From: an uncultured Collinsella sp.
Lineage (GTDB): Bacteria > Actinomycetota > Coriobacteriia > Coriobacteriales > Coriobacteriaceae
Direction: 5' to 3'
DNA length: 51,337 nt
NCBI GenBank assembly: GCA_900549745.1
Contig: URPJ01000016.1
Location: forward strand, 1 to 51,337
Shown here: positions 8,465 to 16,669 of the stretch, in pieces
How the letters are laid out: every line of letters begins with the position of its first letter
How positions within the stretch are numbered: position 1 is the stretch's first letter
The notes under the pieces: generated by a model
Seen by the model: the letters and a program-made list of their open reading frames with translations, nothing else
Database searches by the model: none
What the model was told of the DNA's origin: nothing
Program-made: the position numbers and the translations under genes

Positions 8465-9383
8465 CACGCGTATCCACATCGACGAGGCGAGACTCGGGCG
8501 TGTCCAAAAGCAGGACCGCTTCGCCACGGGCGTGTTGACGGCGATCGTCGCCATCGTCATGCTCATCGTCGTCTCCATGGTGGCCTATATCCTGTTCGAG
8601 GGCATCTCGACGCTGTTCCAGCCGGGCTTTCTCACGGAGCCGTCGCGCGCCAACGGAACGCAGGGCGGCGTGCTCTACCAGCTGTTCGACTCGTTCTACC
8701 TGCTGCTGATCACCCTGATCATCTCGGTGCCCATCAGCCTGGGTGGCGCGGTCTTTTTGGTTGAGTACGCACCCGACGGACCCGTCCGCGACATTGCCTC
8801 CACCGCCATCGAGACGCTGTCCTCGCTGCCTTCCATCGTCGTCGGCATGTTCGGCTTTCTGGTGTTCTCGGTGCAGCTGGGCTGGAAGTACTCCATCATC
8901 TCCGGCGCCGTCGCGCTCACCATGTTCAACATCCCCATTCTGGTGCGCGTGATTCAGCAGGCGCTCGAGGACGTGCCGCAGGCCCAGCGCGATGCGTGCC
9001 TGGCCATGGGCCTTACCCGCTGGGAGGCCACGCTGCACATCCTGATCCCCGAGGCCATGCCTGCCATCGTGACCGGCATCGTGCTTTCGGCCGGCCGCGT
9101 GTTTGGCGAGGCCGCGGCGCTGCTCTTTACCTCGGGCATGAGCTCGCCGGTGCGCCTGAACTTCTTGAGCTTTAACCTGTCGAGTCCCACCTGCGCCTGG
9201 AACGTGTTCCGCCCCGGTGAGTCGCTCGCCGTGCACATCTACAAGATTTACGGCGAGGGGAGCCCCGAGGCACAGCAGATCGTTTGGGGCACCGCGGCGC
9301 TGCTGATGATTTGCGTGCTGCTGTTTAACGTAGTCGCCCGTATCGTGGGCAAGCAACTGGCAAGGAGGATGACGGCCGAATGA
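8457..9383 (+). CDS. pstA: Phosphate ABC transporter permease PstA
   Basis: Second membrane subunit of the phosphate importer, 308 residues with about six transmembrane segments. The EAA loop is visible in LGLTRWEATLHILIPEAMP-like form (residues around 182-200). The start is a GTG at 8457, inside the end of pstC and preceded by the purine-rich GGGGGCGAAGG. Its stop overlaps the pstB start in an ATGA arrangement. The protein is a standard partner of PstC, and there is no sign of damage. Confidence 0.94.
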   Translation: MASTRIHIDEARLGRVQKQDRFATGVLTAIVAIVMLIVVSMVAYILFEGISTLFQPGFLTEPSRANGTQGGVLYQLFDSFYLLLITLIISVPISLGGAVFLVEYAPDGPVRDIASTAIETLSSLPSIVVGMFGFLVFSVQLGWKYSIISGAVALTMFNIPILVRVIQQALEDVPQAQRDACLAMGLTRWEATLHILIPEAMPAIVTGIVLSAGRVFGEAAALLFTSGMSSPVRLNFLSFNLSSPTCAWNVFRPGESLAVHIYKIYGEGSPEAQQIVWGTAALLMICVLLFNVVARIVGKQLARRMTAE

Positions 9384-10252
9384 GCGAGATAAATGCAACG
9401 CCCGCAACCGAGGTAGTCACGTCCGAGACCCAGGACTTTTTGTCGAGCGTGGGGGAGAGCGAGAAGCGCGTTCGCGTGAGCGGCAAGGCCGTGAGCGACG
9501 AGGTCGTGCTCTCCACCAAGGACGTCAATGTGTACTATGGCGACCACCATGCGCTGCACAACACGTCGCTCGACTTCCACAAGGGTGAGATCACAGCGCT
9601 CATCGGGCCTTCGGGCTGCGGTAAGTCGACCTTCTTGCGCAGCCTCAAACTGATGAATCGCGAGATTCGCGGCTGCCGCGTGGAGGGCGAGATCAACTAC
9701 CGCGGGCGCAACGTGAACACCAGGACCGAGAACACCTACGAGCTGCGTCGCTCCATTGGCATGGTGTTCCAGCAGCCCAACCCCTTCCGCAAGTCTATTC
9801 GCGACAACATCACGTTTGCGCCCAAGCGCCACGGCATCACCGACCGTGACGAGCTCGATCGCATGGTCGAGGAGAGCCTACGCGGCGCGGCGCTGTGGGA
9901 CGAGGTCAAGGACAAGCTCGACAAGAGCGCCTACGCGCTTTCGGGCGGTCAGCAGCAACGTCTGTGCATTGCGCGCACGCTGGCGCTCAACCCCGACGTG
10001 ATCCTGTTTGACGAGCCCTGCTCGGCGCTCGACCCCATCTCGACGCTGGCGATTGAGGACCTGATGTCATCGATCGTTGCCGACCGCGCCATCGTCATCG
10101 TGACGCACAACATGGAACAGGCGTCGCGCGTGTCCAACCGCACGGCGTTCTTCTACATGGGCGATATGGTCGAGTACGACGAGACCGACGAGATTTTCCA
10201 ACGGCCCAAGGATAAGCGGCTGAATGATTACCTCACCGGCATGTTCTCCTAG
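9380..10252 (+). CDS. pstB: Phosphate ABC transporter ATP-binding protein PstB
   Basis: Drives phosphate import by ATP hydrolysis on the cytoplasmic face. Walker A is GPSGCGKST (residues 76-84), the signature is LSGGQQQRL, and Walker B is VILFDEPCSALD, followed by the switch His in IVTHNMEQA. At 290 residues it carries an extra 40-residue N-terminal tail (acidic and Ser/Thr-rich) not found in E. coli PstB. The start overlaps the pstA stop by four bases. PhoU, which often follows pstB, is absent; the operon ends at a strong terminator. Confidence 0.95.
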   Translation: MSEINATPATEVVTSETQDFLSSVGESEKRVRVSGKAVSDEVVLSTKDVNVYYGDHHALHNTSLDFHKGEITALIGPSGCGKSTFLRSLKLMNREIRGCRVEGEINYRGRNVNTRTENTYELRRSIGMVFQQPNPFRKSIRDNITFAPKRHGITDRDELDRMVEESLRGAALWDEVKDKLDKSAYALSGGQQQRLCIARTLALNPDVILFDEPCSALDPISTLAIEDLMSSIVADRAIVIVTHNMEQASRVSNRTAFFYMGDMVEYDETDEIFQRPKDKRLNDYLTGMFS

Positions 10253-10307
10253 TCCGGGACATGCTTGAGGCCCGCGGCGGCCACGGTCGCCACGGGACTG
10301 ATTGGAG

Positions 10308-10345
10308 AGGCGGGTCATCTCTTGCGGGAGATGGCCCGCCTTTTT
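10308..10345 (+). terminator. Terminator of the pst operon
   Basis: AGGCGGGTCATCTC (10308-10321) pairs with GAGATGGCCCGCCT (10328-10341) with one G-U pair, followed by TTTTT. This is a textbook rho-independent terminator 55 bases after pstB. Confidence 0.92.
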
Positions 10346-10362
10346 ACTCTGCGACCGAATCG

Positions 10363-10397
10363 ACCACCACAAAGGGGACAGGCACCTTCGTGGTGGT
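10363..10397. repeat. Family A palindrome, copy 1
   Basis: ACCACCACAAAGG (10363-10375) faces CCTTCGTGGTGGT (10385-10397), 12 of 13 pairs, with the loop in GGGGACAGGCACC orientation. It lies in the promoter region of the ABC-F gene, downstream of the pst terminator. Confidence 0.85.
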
Positions 10398-10457
10398 TTG
10401 GGGTGGGGCTCGCTGCTATCATGGACAACGTTGAATTTCTACGAAGGAGCAGGGCAT

Positions 10458-12317
10458 ATGGCGATTCTTTTGGGATGCGATTCCATCAGCCTAGAGTTTC
10501 CCACCAAGCATATTTTCGATAGCGTGACGCTCGGCGTGGGCGAGGGCGACCGCATTGGTATTGTCGGTAAAAACGGCGACGGCAAGTCGACGCTGCTGAG
10601 CGTGCTCGCCGGCACGCTGGAGCCCGACGATGGCCGCGTGACGCACCGCCGCGGCACGACGATCGGTCTGCTCGGCCAAAAGGACCAGCTTGTCGACGCC
10701 GATACCGTGCACCATGCCGTCGTCGGCGACACGCCCGAGTACGAGTGGGCGTCGAGCCCCCGTACGCGCCAGATTCTGGCCGGCCTCATCAGCGATGTGC
10801 CCTGGGAGAGCACGGTGGGCGAGCTTTCGGGCGGCCAGCGCCGTCGCGTGGACCTCGCGCGCCTGCTGATCGGCGACTACGACGTGCTCATGCTCGACGA
10901 GCCCACCAACCACCTGGACATGCGCACCATCAACTGGCTCGCGCGCCACTTAAAGGCCCGCTGGCAGCGCGGCCAGGGCGCCATGCTCGTGGTCACGCAC
11001 GACCGCTGGTTCTTGGACGAGGTCTGCACCAGCATGTGGGAGGTCCACGACGGCCAGGTCGATCCCTTCGAGGGCGGCTACTCGGCCTACATCCTGCAGC
11101 GCGTGGAGCGCGACCGCATGGCCGCCGTCACCGAGGAGCGTCGCCGCAACATGGCGCGCAAGGAGCTCGCGTGGCTGAGCCGTGGCGCACAGGCCCGTTC
11201 CACCAAGCCCAAGTTTCGCGTTGAGGCCGCCCGCGAGCTGATCGCCGACGTGCCGCCCGTGCGCGACGAGCTGGAGCTCAAGCGCCTCGCCGTGAGCCGC
11301 CTGGGCAAGCAGGTTATCGATGTGGTCGACGTGGACGCCGGCTATGCCGATACCGACGGCGCGCCCAAGCAGGTGCTCACCGATGTGACCTGGCTCATCG
11401 GCGCGGGCGACCGCTATGGTCTTTTGGGCGAGAACGGCGCCGGCAAGTCCACTCTGCTCGACGTGATTCAGGGCAAGATCGCGCCCCTGCGCGGTCGCGT
11501 GAAGATTGGCCAGACGGTGCGCTTTGGCGTGCTGTCGCAGCAGCTCGAGGAGCTCGAGCCCTACATGGGCGACACGATCCGCGAGGTGCTCAGCAACTAT
11601 AAGAAGTACTACGTCATCGACGGTAAGGAGACTTCGCCCGAGAAGCTCTGCGAGCGTCTGGGCTTTACGACGCAGCAGCTCTGGAGCCGCATCGGCGATC
11701 TTTCGGGCGGCCAGCGCCGTCGCCTGTCGCTGCTGCTGACAATCCTGGACGAACCCAACGTGCTCATCCTGGACGAGCCCGGCAACGACCTGGATACCGA
11801 CATGCTCGCGATTGTCGAGGACCTGCTCGACGGCTGGCCCGGCACGTTGATCCTGGTGACGCACGACCGCTTTTTGATGGAGCGCGTGACCGACCAACAG
11901 TGGGCGCTGCTCGACGGCCACCTGACGCATATGCCCGGTGGCGTGGACCAGTACCTGCGCCTGTGCAACGCTACCGCCGAGGGCGAGCCCGTGGGCGCGC
12001 CGAGCGCCAAGACCGGCACGTTTGACACCGGTGCCGCGGCAGCTGCGGCCGAAAAGCCTAAGGCAAGCGGTCAGCCCAATGGCCTTTCCAACGCCGAACG
12101 TCAGAAGCTCCGCCGCGAGGTGAGCTCGCTCGAGCGCAAGATGGAGACGCAGCGCGCTCGCGTTGAGGAGGCCGAGGCCGCGATGGCCCAGGTCGATCCC
12201 ACCAACTACACGGCGCTCGGCGAGCAGCAGGCAAAGATCGACGAGGCTCACGCCGCCATGGACGAGCTGGAGATGGCGTGGCTCGAGGCGAGCGAAAAGC
12301 TCGAGGGCGAGGAGTAA
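10458..12317 (+). CDS. ABC-F family ATPase (Uup/EttA-like)
   Basis: A soluble protein with two tandem ABC ATPase domains and no membrane segments. ABC-F proteins act on the ribosome E site as translation factors, and some protect it from antibiotics. Domain 1 has Walker A GKNGDGKST, LSGGQRRR and LDEPTNHLD. Domain 2 has GENGAGKST, LSGGQRRR and LDEPGNDLD (Gly replacing the common Thr). The C-terminal 90 residues are a charged coiled coil after an Ala/Pro-rich linker, which resembles Uup more than EttA. AAGGAG at 10444-10449 sets the ATG at 10458. The frame is open further upstream but crosses the Family A palindrome. The HAD gene follows six bases after its stop. Confidence 0.88.
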   Translation: MAILLGCDSISLEFPTKHIFDSVTLGVGEGDRIGIVGKNGDGKSTLLSVLAGTLEPDDGRVTHRRGTTIGLLGQKDQLVDADTVHHAVVGDTPEYEWASSPRTRQILAGLISDVPWESTVGELSGGQRRRVDLARLLIGDYDVLMLDEPTNHLDMRTINWLARHLKARWQRGQGAMLVVTHDRWFLDEVCTSMWEVHDGQVDPFEGGYSAYILQRVERDRMAAVTEERRRNMARKELAWLSRGAQARSTKPKFRVEAARELIADVPPVRDELELKRLAVSRLGKQVIDVVDVDAGYADTDGAPKQVLTDVTWLIGAGDRYGLLGENGAGKSTLLDVIQGKIAPLRGRVKIGQTVRFGVLSQQLEELEPYMGDTIREVLSNYKKYYVIDGKETSPEKLCERLGFTTQQLWSRIGDLSGGQRRRLSLLLTILDEPNVLILDEPGNDLDTDMLAIVEDLLDGWPGTLILVTHDRFLMERVTDQQWALLDGHLTHMPGGVDQYLRLCNATAEGEPVGAPSAKTGTFDTGAAAAAAEKPKASGQPNGLSNAERQKLRREVSSLERKMETQRARVEEAEAAMAQVDPTNYTALGEQQAKIDEAHAAMDELEMAWLEASEKLEGEE

Positions 12318-12323
12318 GCGAGA

Positions 12324-13094
12324 ATGATCAAGACCGCGTTTTTCGATATCGACGGTACGCTGCTGAGCTTTAAGACCCACCGGATTCCGGCGTCGGCGCA
12401 GCAGGTGCTCGACAGCTTTCGCGAGCAGGGGATTGCGTGCGTGATCGCCACGGGCCGTCCGACCTACCAGATGCCGGACTGGCTGTTCGACCTGGGCTGG
12501 GATGCGTACATTACGCTTTCGGGCCAGCACTGCTTTGATGCCGAGGGAGTTTACCGCAGCTGCCCGATCGATCCGGACGACGTCGCGGTGATTGTGGACC
12601 AGGTGGCGCAGGGGCGCTACGACTCGCTGTGCATGCAGGGCGAGAACTCGTTTGTGAACCGCCTGTCCGAGCGCGTGGTGACGGCTGGCAGCAACGCGGG
12701 AATCGTCTACCACGAGGAGCCGTTTGAGCACGCCTTTGACGCACCGGTCTACCAGTTCTGCGCCTTTGTGGACCCGGCCGACGAACATATCGTGACCGAC
12801 GCCGTGTCGCATTCGCTCACCACGCGCTGGTGCGACCTGTTCTGCGACATTATTCCCGCTAACGGCGGCAAGGACCTGGGCGTGGCGGCGACGCTCGAGC
12901 GGCTTGGTATCGACGCGAGCGAGGCGATTGCCTTTGGCGACGGCGAGAACGACCTGTCGATGTTCTCGGCCGTGGGCACAAGTGTGGCCATGGGCAACGC
13001 GCAGGACACGGTGAAAGCTGCAGCGACCTATGTGACGACTGCCGTGGACGACGACGGCATCTACAACGCTGCGAAGCACTTTGGACTCGTGTAG
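12324..13094 (+). CDS. Cof-type HAD-superfamily hydrolase
   Basis: A 256-residue phosphatase of the Cof/YbjI subfamily, acting on sugar phosphates or flavin and pyridoxal phosphates in studied members. The nucleophile is in FFDIDGTLLSF at the N-terminus, motif II is CVIATGRPTY, the basic motif is NGGKDLG, and motif IV is FGDGENDLSMF. The large C2B cap domain lies between residues 85 and 185. The start follows GAGGAG in the end of the ABC-F gene, so the two genes probably form an operon. The substrate cannot be told from sequence. Confidence 0.88.
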   Translation: MIKTAFFDIDGTLLSFKTHRIPASAQQVLDSFREQGIACVIATGRPTYQMPDWLFDLGWDAYITLSGQHCFDAEGVYRSCPIDPDDVAVIVDQVAQGRYDSLCMQGENSFVNRLSERVVTAGSNAGIVYHEEPFEHAFDAPVYQFCAFVDPADEHIVTDAVSHSLTTRWCDLFCDIIPANGGKDLGVAATLERLGIDASEAIAFGDGENDLSMFSAVGTSVAMGNAQDTVKAAATYVTTAVDDDGIYNAAKHFGLV

Positions 13095-13117
13095 CTGCGG
13101 GCCGGCACCTGGCACCT

Positions 13118-13143
13118 GGGGACATTCCTTGCGGGGCGTCCCC
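13118..13143. repeat. Family C palindrome, copy 1
   Basis: GGGGACATTCCTT begins a short hairpin (GGGGAC 13118-13123 with GTCCCC 13138-13143). The preceding GGCACCTGGCACCT and the GGGGAC-nn-TCCTT core are shared with copies at 35535-35672 and 48374-48435. Confidence 0.65.
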
Positions 13144-13176
13144 ATTTTGTTTTCGTCCCGCACGTTTTGTGAAACG

Positions 13177-13257
13177 CGGCTAACTTTTAGGCAAAGTAGT
13201 AAGACATGGGCAACTTTTGCGGTAAAGTTAGCCGTGGAAAGTATCCAAAGGCTAACT
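13177..13257. promoter_or_regulatory. Operator region of the DtxR-family regulator
   Basis: CGGCTAACTTT (13177-13187) is mirrored perfectly by AAAGTTAGCCG (13224-13234), and a third half-site GGCTAACT lies at 13250-13257. Half-sites of this form match the core of DtxR/IdeR boxes. They precede the gene's ribosome site, suggesting autoregulation by metal. Confidence 0.65.
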
Positions 13258-13281
13258 AGCAATCATTGCGAAAGGCGGCCC

Positions 13282-13671
13282 ATGGCCCTACGTGAATCCG
13301 GAGAAGACTATCTCGAATCGATCTACGTTCTGTCGCAACGTCAGGGCATCGTGCGCTCGATTGATGTTGCAGAGTACCTTGGCGTAACTAAGGCAAGCGT
13401 TTCAAAAGCTATGGCGACGTTGGAGAACAACGGCTACGTCGAAATGGGCAAGCGAGATGTTCATCTGACGGAGCGTGGTCTGGAGGTCGCTCGTCAAATG
13501 TGGGAGCGTCACTGCTTTTTCGTGGGGCTGCTGGAGGATGCGGGTGTTTCGGCTGAGGTCGCGTCGCAAGAGGGCTGCCACATGGAGCACTGCCTAAGCG
13601 AGGAAAGCTTCGAGAAGCTGAGGGCGATGCTGGGACGGGACGGTGCTTCGGCGCCAATAATGACCGACTAG
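13282..13671 (+). CDS. DtxR/MntR-family metal-dependent transcriptional regulator
   Basis: A 129-residue metal-sensing repressor: winged helix at residues 5-65 (recognition helix VTKASVSKAMATLE) and a metal-binding and dimerisation domain at 66-125. Likely metal ligands are Asp9, Glu12, His77, Cys99, Glu102 and His103. Asp9 is manganese-type (MntR), while Cys99-x2-Glu-His is DtxR/IdeR-type, so the metal (Fe or Mn) is undecided. There is no SH3-like third domain. AAAGGCGG precedes the ATG at 13282. No metal transporter is adjacent on the same strand. Candidate targets are its own promoter (GGCTAACT half-sites) and possibly the nitroreductase box at 22282-22300. Confidence 0.88.
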   Translation: MALRESGEDYLESIYVLSQRQGIVRSIDVAEYLGVTKASVSKAMATLENNGYVEMGKRDVHLTERGLEVARQMWERHCFFVGLLEDAGVSAEVASQEGCHMEHCLSEESFEKLRAMLGRDGASAPIMTD

Positions 13672-13811
13672 CACTCCCGCAGCGGCGCGCCTCCCGCGCC
13701 GGAACGGCGCGGGACAGCGACCGAGATGAGTGGTCCCACCAACTAAGTCCAACTCAGACAAGGAACCCCACCAGCAAGCGATGCCCAAGAACCGCCAGCA
13801 ACGTTACCGCA

Positions 13812-13940
13812 GGCCGGGGCCGGGCTTGGTTTTGAAAACATTCCGCAGACCAGAAGTGCCCCCGTTCGTAGCTCCGAAGGAGCAGAACGGGGGCACTTCA
13901 TTGGTCGAGGACGTTTTCAAAACCAAGCCCGGCCCCGGCC
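13812..13940. repeat. 129-nt near-perfect palindromic element
   Basis: Outer arms of 28 bp (13812-13839 and 13913-13940) are perfectly complementary. Inside them a 14-bp stem AAGTGCCCCCGTTC (13854-13867 with 13885-13898) and a GCTCC/GGAGC tip are also paired, with GACCA/TGGTC partly bridging the two. It lies between the convergent DtxR and P-type ATPase genes and could terminate both. No other copy is seen in the window. Confidence 0.85.
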
Positions 13941-13956
13941 GGACAGCCCACGAACG

Positions 13957-15909
13957 CTACAAGTTCTTGACACCCATCGCGCGCATGGCGTTCAGGATGG
14001 CGATGATCGCCACGCCTACGTCGCCGAACACGGCAAGCCACATGTTGGCGATGCCCAGCGCTGCCAGCACAAGGATCAGCAGCTTAACGCCCAGCGCAAA
14101 GATGATGTTCTGCCAGACGATCGTCATGGTCTTGCGTGCCACGCGGATCGCGCGGGAAATGTTGGACGGCTTGTCGTCCATGAGCACGACATCGGCGGCC
14201 TCGATCGCAGCGTCAGAACCCATAGCGCCCATGGCAATGCCCACATCGGCGCGCGTAAGCACGGGCGCATCGTTGATGCCGTCGCCCACAAAGGCGAGCT
14301 TGCCCTTGCCACTCTCGGTTGCAAGCAGCGCCTCGACGCGCTCGACCTTATCGCCCGGCAGCAGCTGCGCGTGGAACTCGTCGAGACTGAGTTGCTTGAC
14401 CACAGACGCCGCAACCTCCTCGCGGTCGCCCGTGAGCATGACGGTGCGCTTGACACCGGCGGCGTGCAGGTCGCGAATCGTTTGCTCAGCATCGGCCTTG
14501 ACGGTGTCTGCAATCACGATGTGGCCGGCGTACACGCCGTCAACGAGCACATGCAGAATCGTTCCGACGACCTCGCAATCGGGCGCTTCGACTCCGGCCG
14601 CGGCGAGCATCTTTGCGTTGCCAACGACGACGTGCTTGCCGTCGATGGTTGCCGTCACGCCATGGCCCGCGTCGTTGGTGGAGTCGCTTACGCGCTTGGG
14701 GTCGACCTCGCCCTGGTAGGCGACACGTACGGACTGCGCGATGGGGTGATCGGAGAACGACTCAGCAAGGGCTGCGACTTCAAGCAGCGATTGCTCGGTA
14801 TAGCCTGCCTCGGGGTGTACCGCGACCACCGAGAACGTGCCGTTGGTGAGGGTGCCCGTCTTGTCAAAGACGACGGTGTCCACGTCGGCGAGCGTCTCGA
14901 GGTAGTTAGAACCCTTGATGAGAACGCCCAGCTTGGACGCGCCGCCGATGCCGCCAAAGAAACTGAGCGGCACGCTGATCACCAACGCGCACGGGCAGCT
15001 GACGACCAAGAAGGTCAGGCCGCGCAGAATCCAGTCGGACCAGGCACCGGTGACCAGGCCACCGCCGAGCGCGAGCACCGCGGCAGCGCCGGTGACGGCG
15101 GGCGTGTAGATGCGGGCAAAGCGCGTGATGAAGTTCTCGGTGCGTGCCTTCTTTTCGCTGGCATTCTCCACGAGCTCCAGGACGCGTGCGACGGTGGACT
15201 CGCCAAAGGGCTTGGTGGTGCGCACGTGGATGAGCCCCGTCATGTTGATGCAGCCGCTGATGATATCGTCTCCGGTTTTGGCCGGGCGGGGGACCGACTC
15301 ACCGGTAAGGGCGGCGGTGTCGAGCTGGGTTTCGCCCTCGACGATGACGCCGTCGATGGGCACGCGCTCGCCGGGCTTGACCACGATCACGGTGCCGACC
15401 GCGATGTCATCGGGGAAGACCTGTTCGAGTGAGCCGTCGGGTTGCTCGACGTTGGCGTAGTCGGGTGCTATGTCCATCATGGCGCTGATCGATTTACGGC
15501 TCTTGCCCACGGCGTATGCCTGGAACAGCTCGCCGACCTGGTAGAACAGCATGACGGCGGCGCCTTCGGCCATGTGCGGGTCGGTATCGGGGAAGAGCAC
15601 CATGGCAAACGCGCCGATGGTCGCGACGGCCATAAGGAAACTCTCGTCGAAGGCCTTGCCGCGGCGGATGTTATTGAATGCCTTTTGCAGCACGTCGTAG
15701 CCGGCAATCAAAAACGGTATGAGGAACAGCATAAAGCTGGCGTAGATGTCGCCCGGGGTACCGAATGCGGCGGTGAGGGTGCCGAACTCATCGAGGGCGT
15801 ACACCACGGCAAAAATGCCCAGCGCTACCACGATGCGGTTGCGCTTATGCTCAAGGGACTCTTTCTTCTTACGCTTCTTCTTTTTCTTTTTGGGATCGGC
15901 GGTGGTCAT
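13957..15909 (-). CDS. P1B-type zinc/cadmium/lead-exporting ATPase without HMA domain
   Basis: Pumps Zn2+, Cd2+ or Pb2+ out of the cell at the expense of ATP. The 650-residue protein has TGES (202-205), the membrane metal site CPC (305-307), phosphorylated Asp349 in DKTGTLTNG, SDHP and GDGINDAP. Lys in ALGVK and Asp in FGDVG of the last two helices fit the P1B-2 (Zn/Cd) class. The usual N-terminal heavy-metal-associated domain is missing. In its place is a short lysine-rich segment (residues 7-16), and a free HMA protein is encoded just upstream. GGGAGGA precedes the ATG at 15909. An ArsR-type operator half lies 20-46 bases before the start, so metal-induced expression with the sensor gene is likely. 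Confidence 0.93.
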   Translation of the reverse strand: MTTADPKKKKKKRKKKESLEHKRNRIVVALGIFAVVYALDEFGTLTAAFGTPGDIYASFMLFLIPFLIAGYDVLQKAFNNIRRGKAFDESFLMAVATIGAFAMVLFPDTDPHMAEGAAVMLFYQVGELFQAYAVGKSRKSISAMMDIAPDYANVEQPDGSLEQVFPDDIAVGTVIVVKPGERVPIDGVIVEGETQLDTAALTGESVPRPAKTGDDIISGCINMTGLIHVRTTKPFGESTVARVLELVENASEKKARTENFITRFARIYTPAVTGAAAVLALGGGLVTGAWSDWILRGLTFLVVSCPCALVISVPLSFFGGIGGASKLGVLIKGSNYLETLADVDTVVFDKTGTLTNGTFSVVAVHPEAGYTEQSLLEVAALAESFSDHPIAQSVRVAYQGEVDPKRVSDSTNDAGHGVTATIDGKHVVVGNAKMLAAAGVEAPDCEVVGTILHVLVDGVYAGHIVIADTVKADAEQTIRDLHAAGVKRTVMLTGDREEVAASVVKQLSLDEFHAQLLPGDKVERVEALLATESGKGKLAFVGDGINDAPVLTRADVGIAMGAMGSDAAIEAADVVLMDDKPSNISRAIRVARKTMTIVWQNIIFALGVKLLILVLAALGIANMWLAVFGDVGVAIIAILNAMRAMGVKNL

Positions 15910-15928
15910 GACTCGTATCCTCCCATTT

Positions 15929-15956
15929 GAATGAATGAACACTCGCTCATATAATT
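15929..15956. promoter_or_regulatory. ArsR-type operator before the P-type ATPase
   Basis: The stretch carries TGAATGAACA and GCTCATATAAT, matching one arm of the paired operator before the sensor gene (16670-16693) at most positions. It sits just upstream of the ATPase ribosome site, so the pump probably has its own zinc-controlled promoter. Confidence 0.7.
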
Positions 15957-16009
15957 TCGCGAGCAAAGGCCGCGGCAAGCGCGGCCTTGCAGGTTGGCGT
16001 AAACCCGGG

Positions 16010-16228
16010 CTAGAGAATGATCTCGCAGTCCGGCTCGGCGTCGGCCGTAAACTCTACAACGCGGTTGAGTACCTCGTCGAACTCGGCGTCATCGGCTTCG
16101 AGCGTCAATTTTTGGGTCATGAAGTTGACGGACACGGATTTGACGCCCTCGAGCTTGGCCAGCTCGTCCTGAAGCTCGCGCGCACAGTTGGCGCAGTCGA
16201 TTTCGTCGAGCTTGAACTGCTTTTTCAT
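16010..16228 (-). CDS. Free-standing heavy-metal-associated (HMA) domain protein
   Basis: A 72-residue metallochaperone-like protein consisting of one HMA (CopZ-like) fold. The metal motif is IDCANC (Cys12 and Cys15), in place of the usual GMxCxxC. Acidic residues near the C-terminus (ADAEPDCE) might add ligands. It probably delivers zinc or cadmium to the neighbouring ATPase, which lacks this domain, making the usual fusion a two-gene arrangement. The start is preceded by AAAGGAA. It lies between the sensor gene (62 bases upstream) and the ATPase (100 bases downstream). Confidence 0.85.
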   Translation of the reverse strand: MKKQFKLDEIDCANCARELQDELAKLEGVKSVSVNFMTQKLTLEADDAEFDEVLNRVVEFTADAEPDCEIIL

Positions 16229-16290
16229 GGGGGTTCCTTTCTCTGTATTTGCGGCTTGGGTGCAGGCCGCGCTGGTACCGTGGTTGGTCG

Positions 16291-16656
16291 CTATTCGCAG
16301 ATGTGGCTCATGCCTTGGTTGAGCATGGTGTAGACGTGGTCGTCGGCGAGCGAGTAGAGGATATTGCGCCCGTCGCGCCGGAATTTAACCAGGTGCGACT
16401 GCTTGAGTGTGCGCAGCTGGTGCGACACCGCGGACTGCGAGGTTTCGGTCGCTTCGGCGATGTCTGCCACGCAGAGCTCGCGGCCCATGAGGGCATAGAG
16501 GATCTTGATGCGCGTGGTGTCGCTGAAGACCTTGAACAGGTCGGCGAGGTCGTAGAGAAGCTCCTCGTCGGGAAGGTCCTCGGGCGAGCAGGTGGTCGGG
16601 ATCGCGGGTTCGGTGGCCTCGATGTCGAGTTTCGTTTCATCAACGCGGATGCTCAT
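16291..16656 (-). CDS. ArsR/SmtB-family zinc-responsive repressor
   Basis: A 121-residue winged-helix repressor that leaves DNA when it binds metal. The recognition helix is TSQSAVSHQLRTLKQ (72-86). The C-terminal alpha-5 zinc site is complete, with Asp105, His107, His118 and Glu121 at the exact spacing of SmtB and CzrA. Cys62 in ELCVAD recalls the CadC alpha-3 site, but the second Cys there is missing, so zinc via alpha-5 is the better prediction. It leads the HMA and ATPase genes on the minus strand. Two 24-bp mirrored operators cover its own promoter, so it is autoregulated. Confidence 0.93.
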   Translation of the reverse strand: MSIRVDETKLDIEATEPAIPTTCSPEDLPDEELLYDLADLFKVFSDTTRIKILYALMGRELCVADIAEATETSQSAVSHQLRTLKQSHLVKFRRDGRNILYSLADDHVYTMLNQGMSHICE

Positions 16657-16669
16657 TGCAATATCCTTT

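Noticed and set aside
6479..8578. Long minus-strand open frame of about 700 codons
   Set aside because: Antisense shadow of pstS and pstC, with His/Arg/Asp-rich low-complexity translation and no ribosome site.
10950..13262. Long open frame on the minus strand (770 codons)
   Set aside because: It runs antisense to the ABC-F and Cof phosphatase genes, has no family motif and reflects the third-position GC bias of the real genes.
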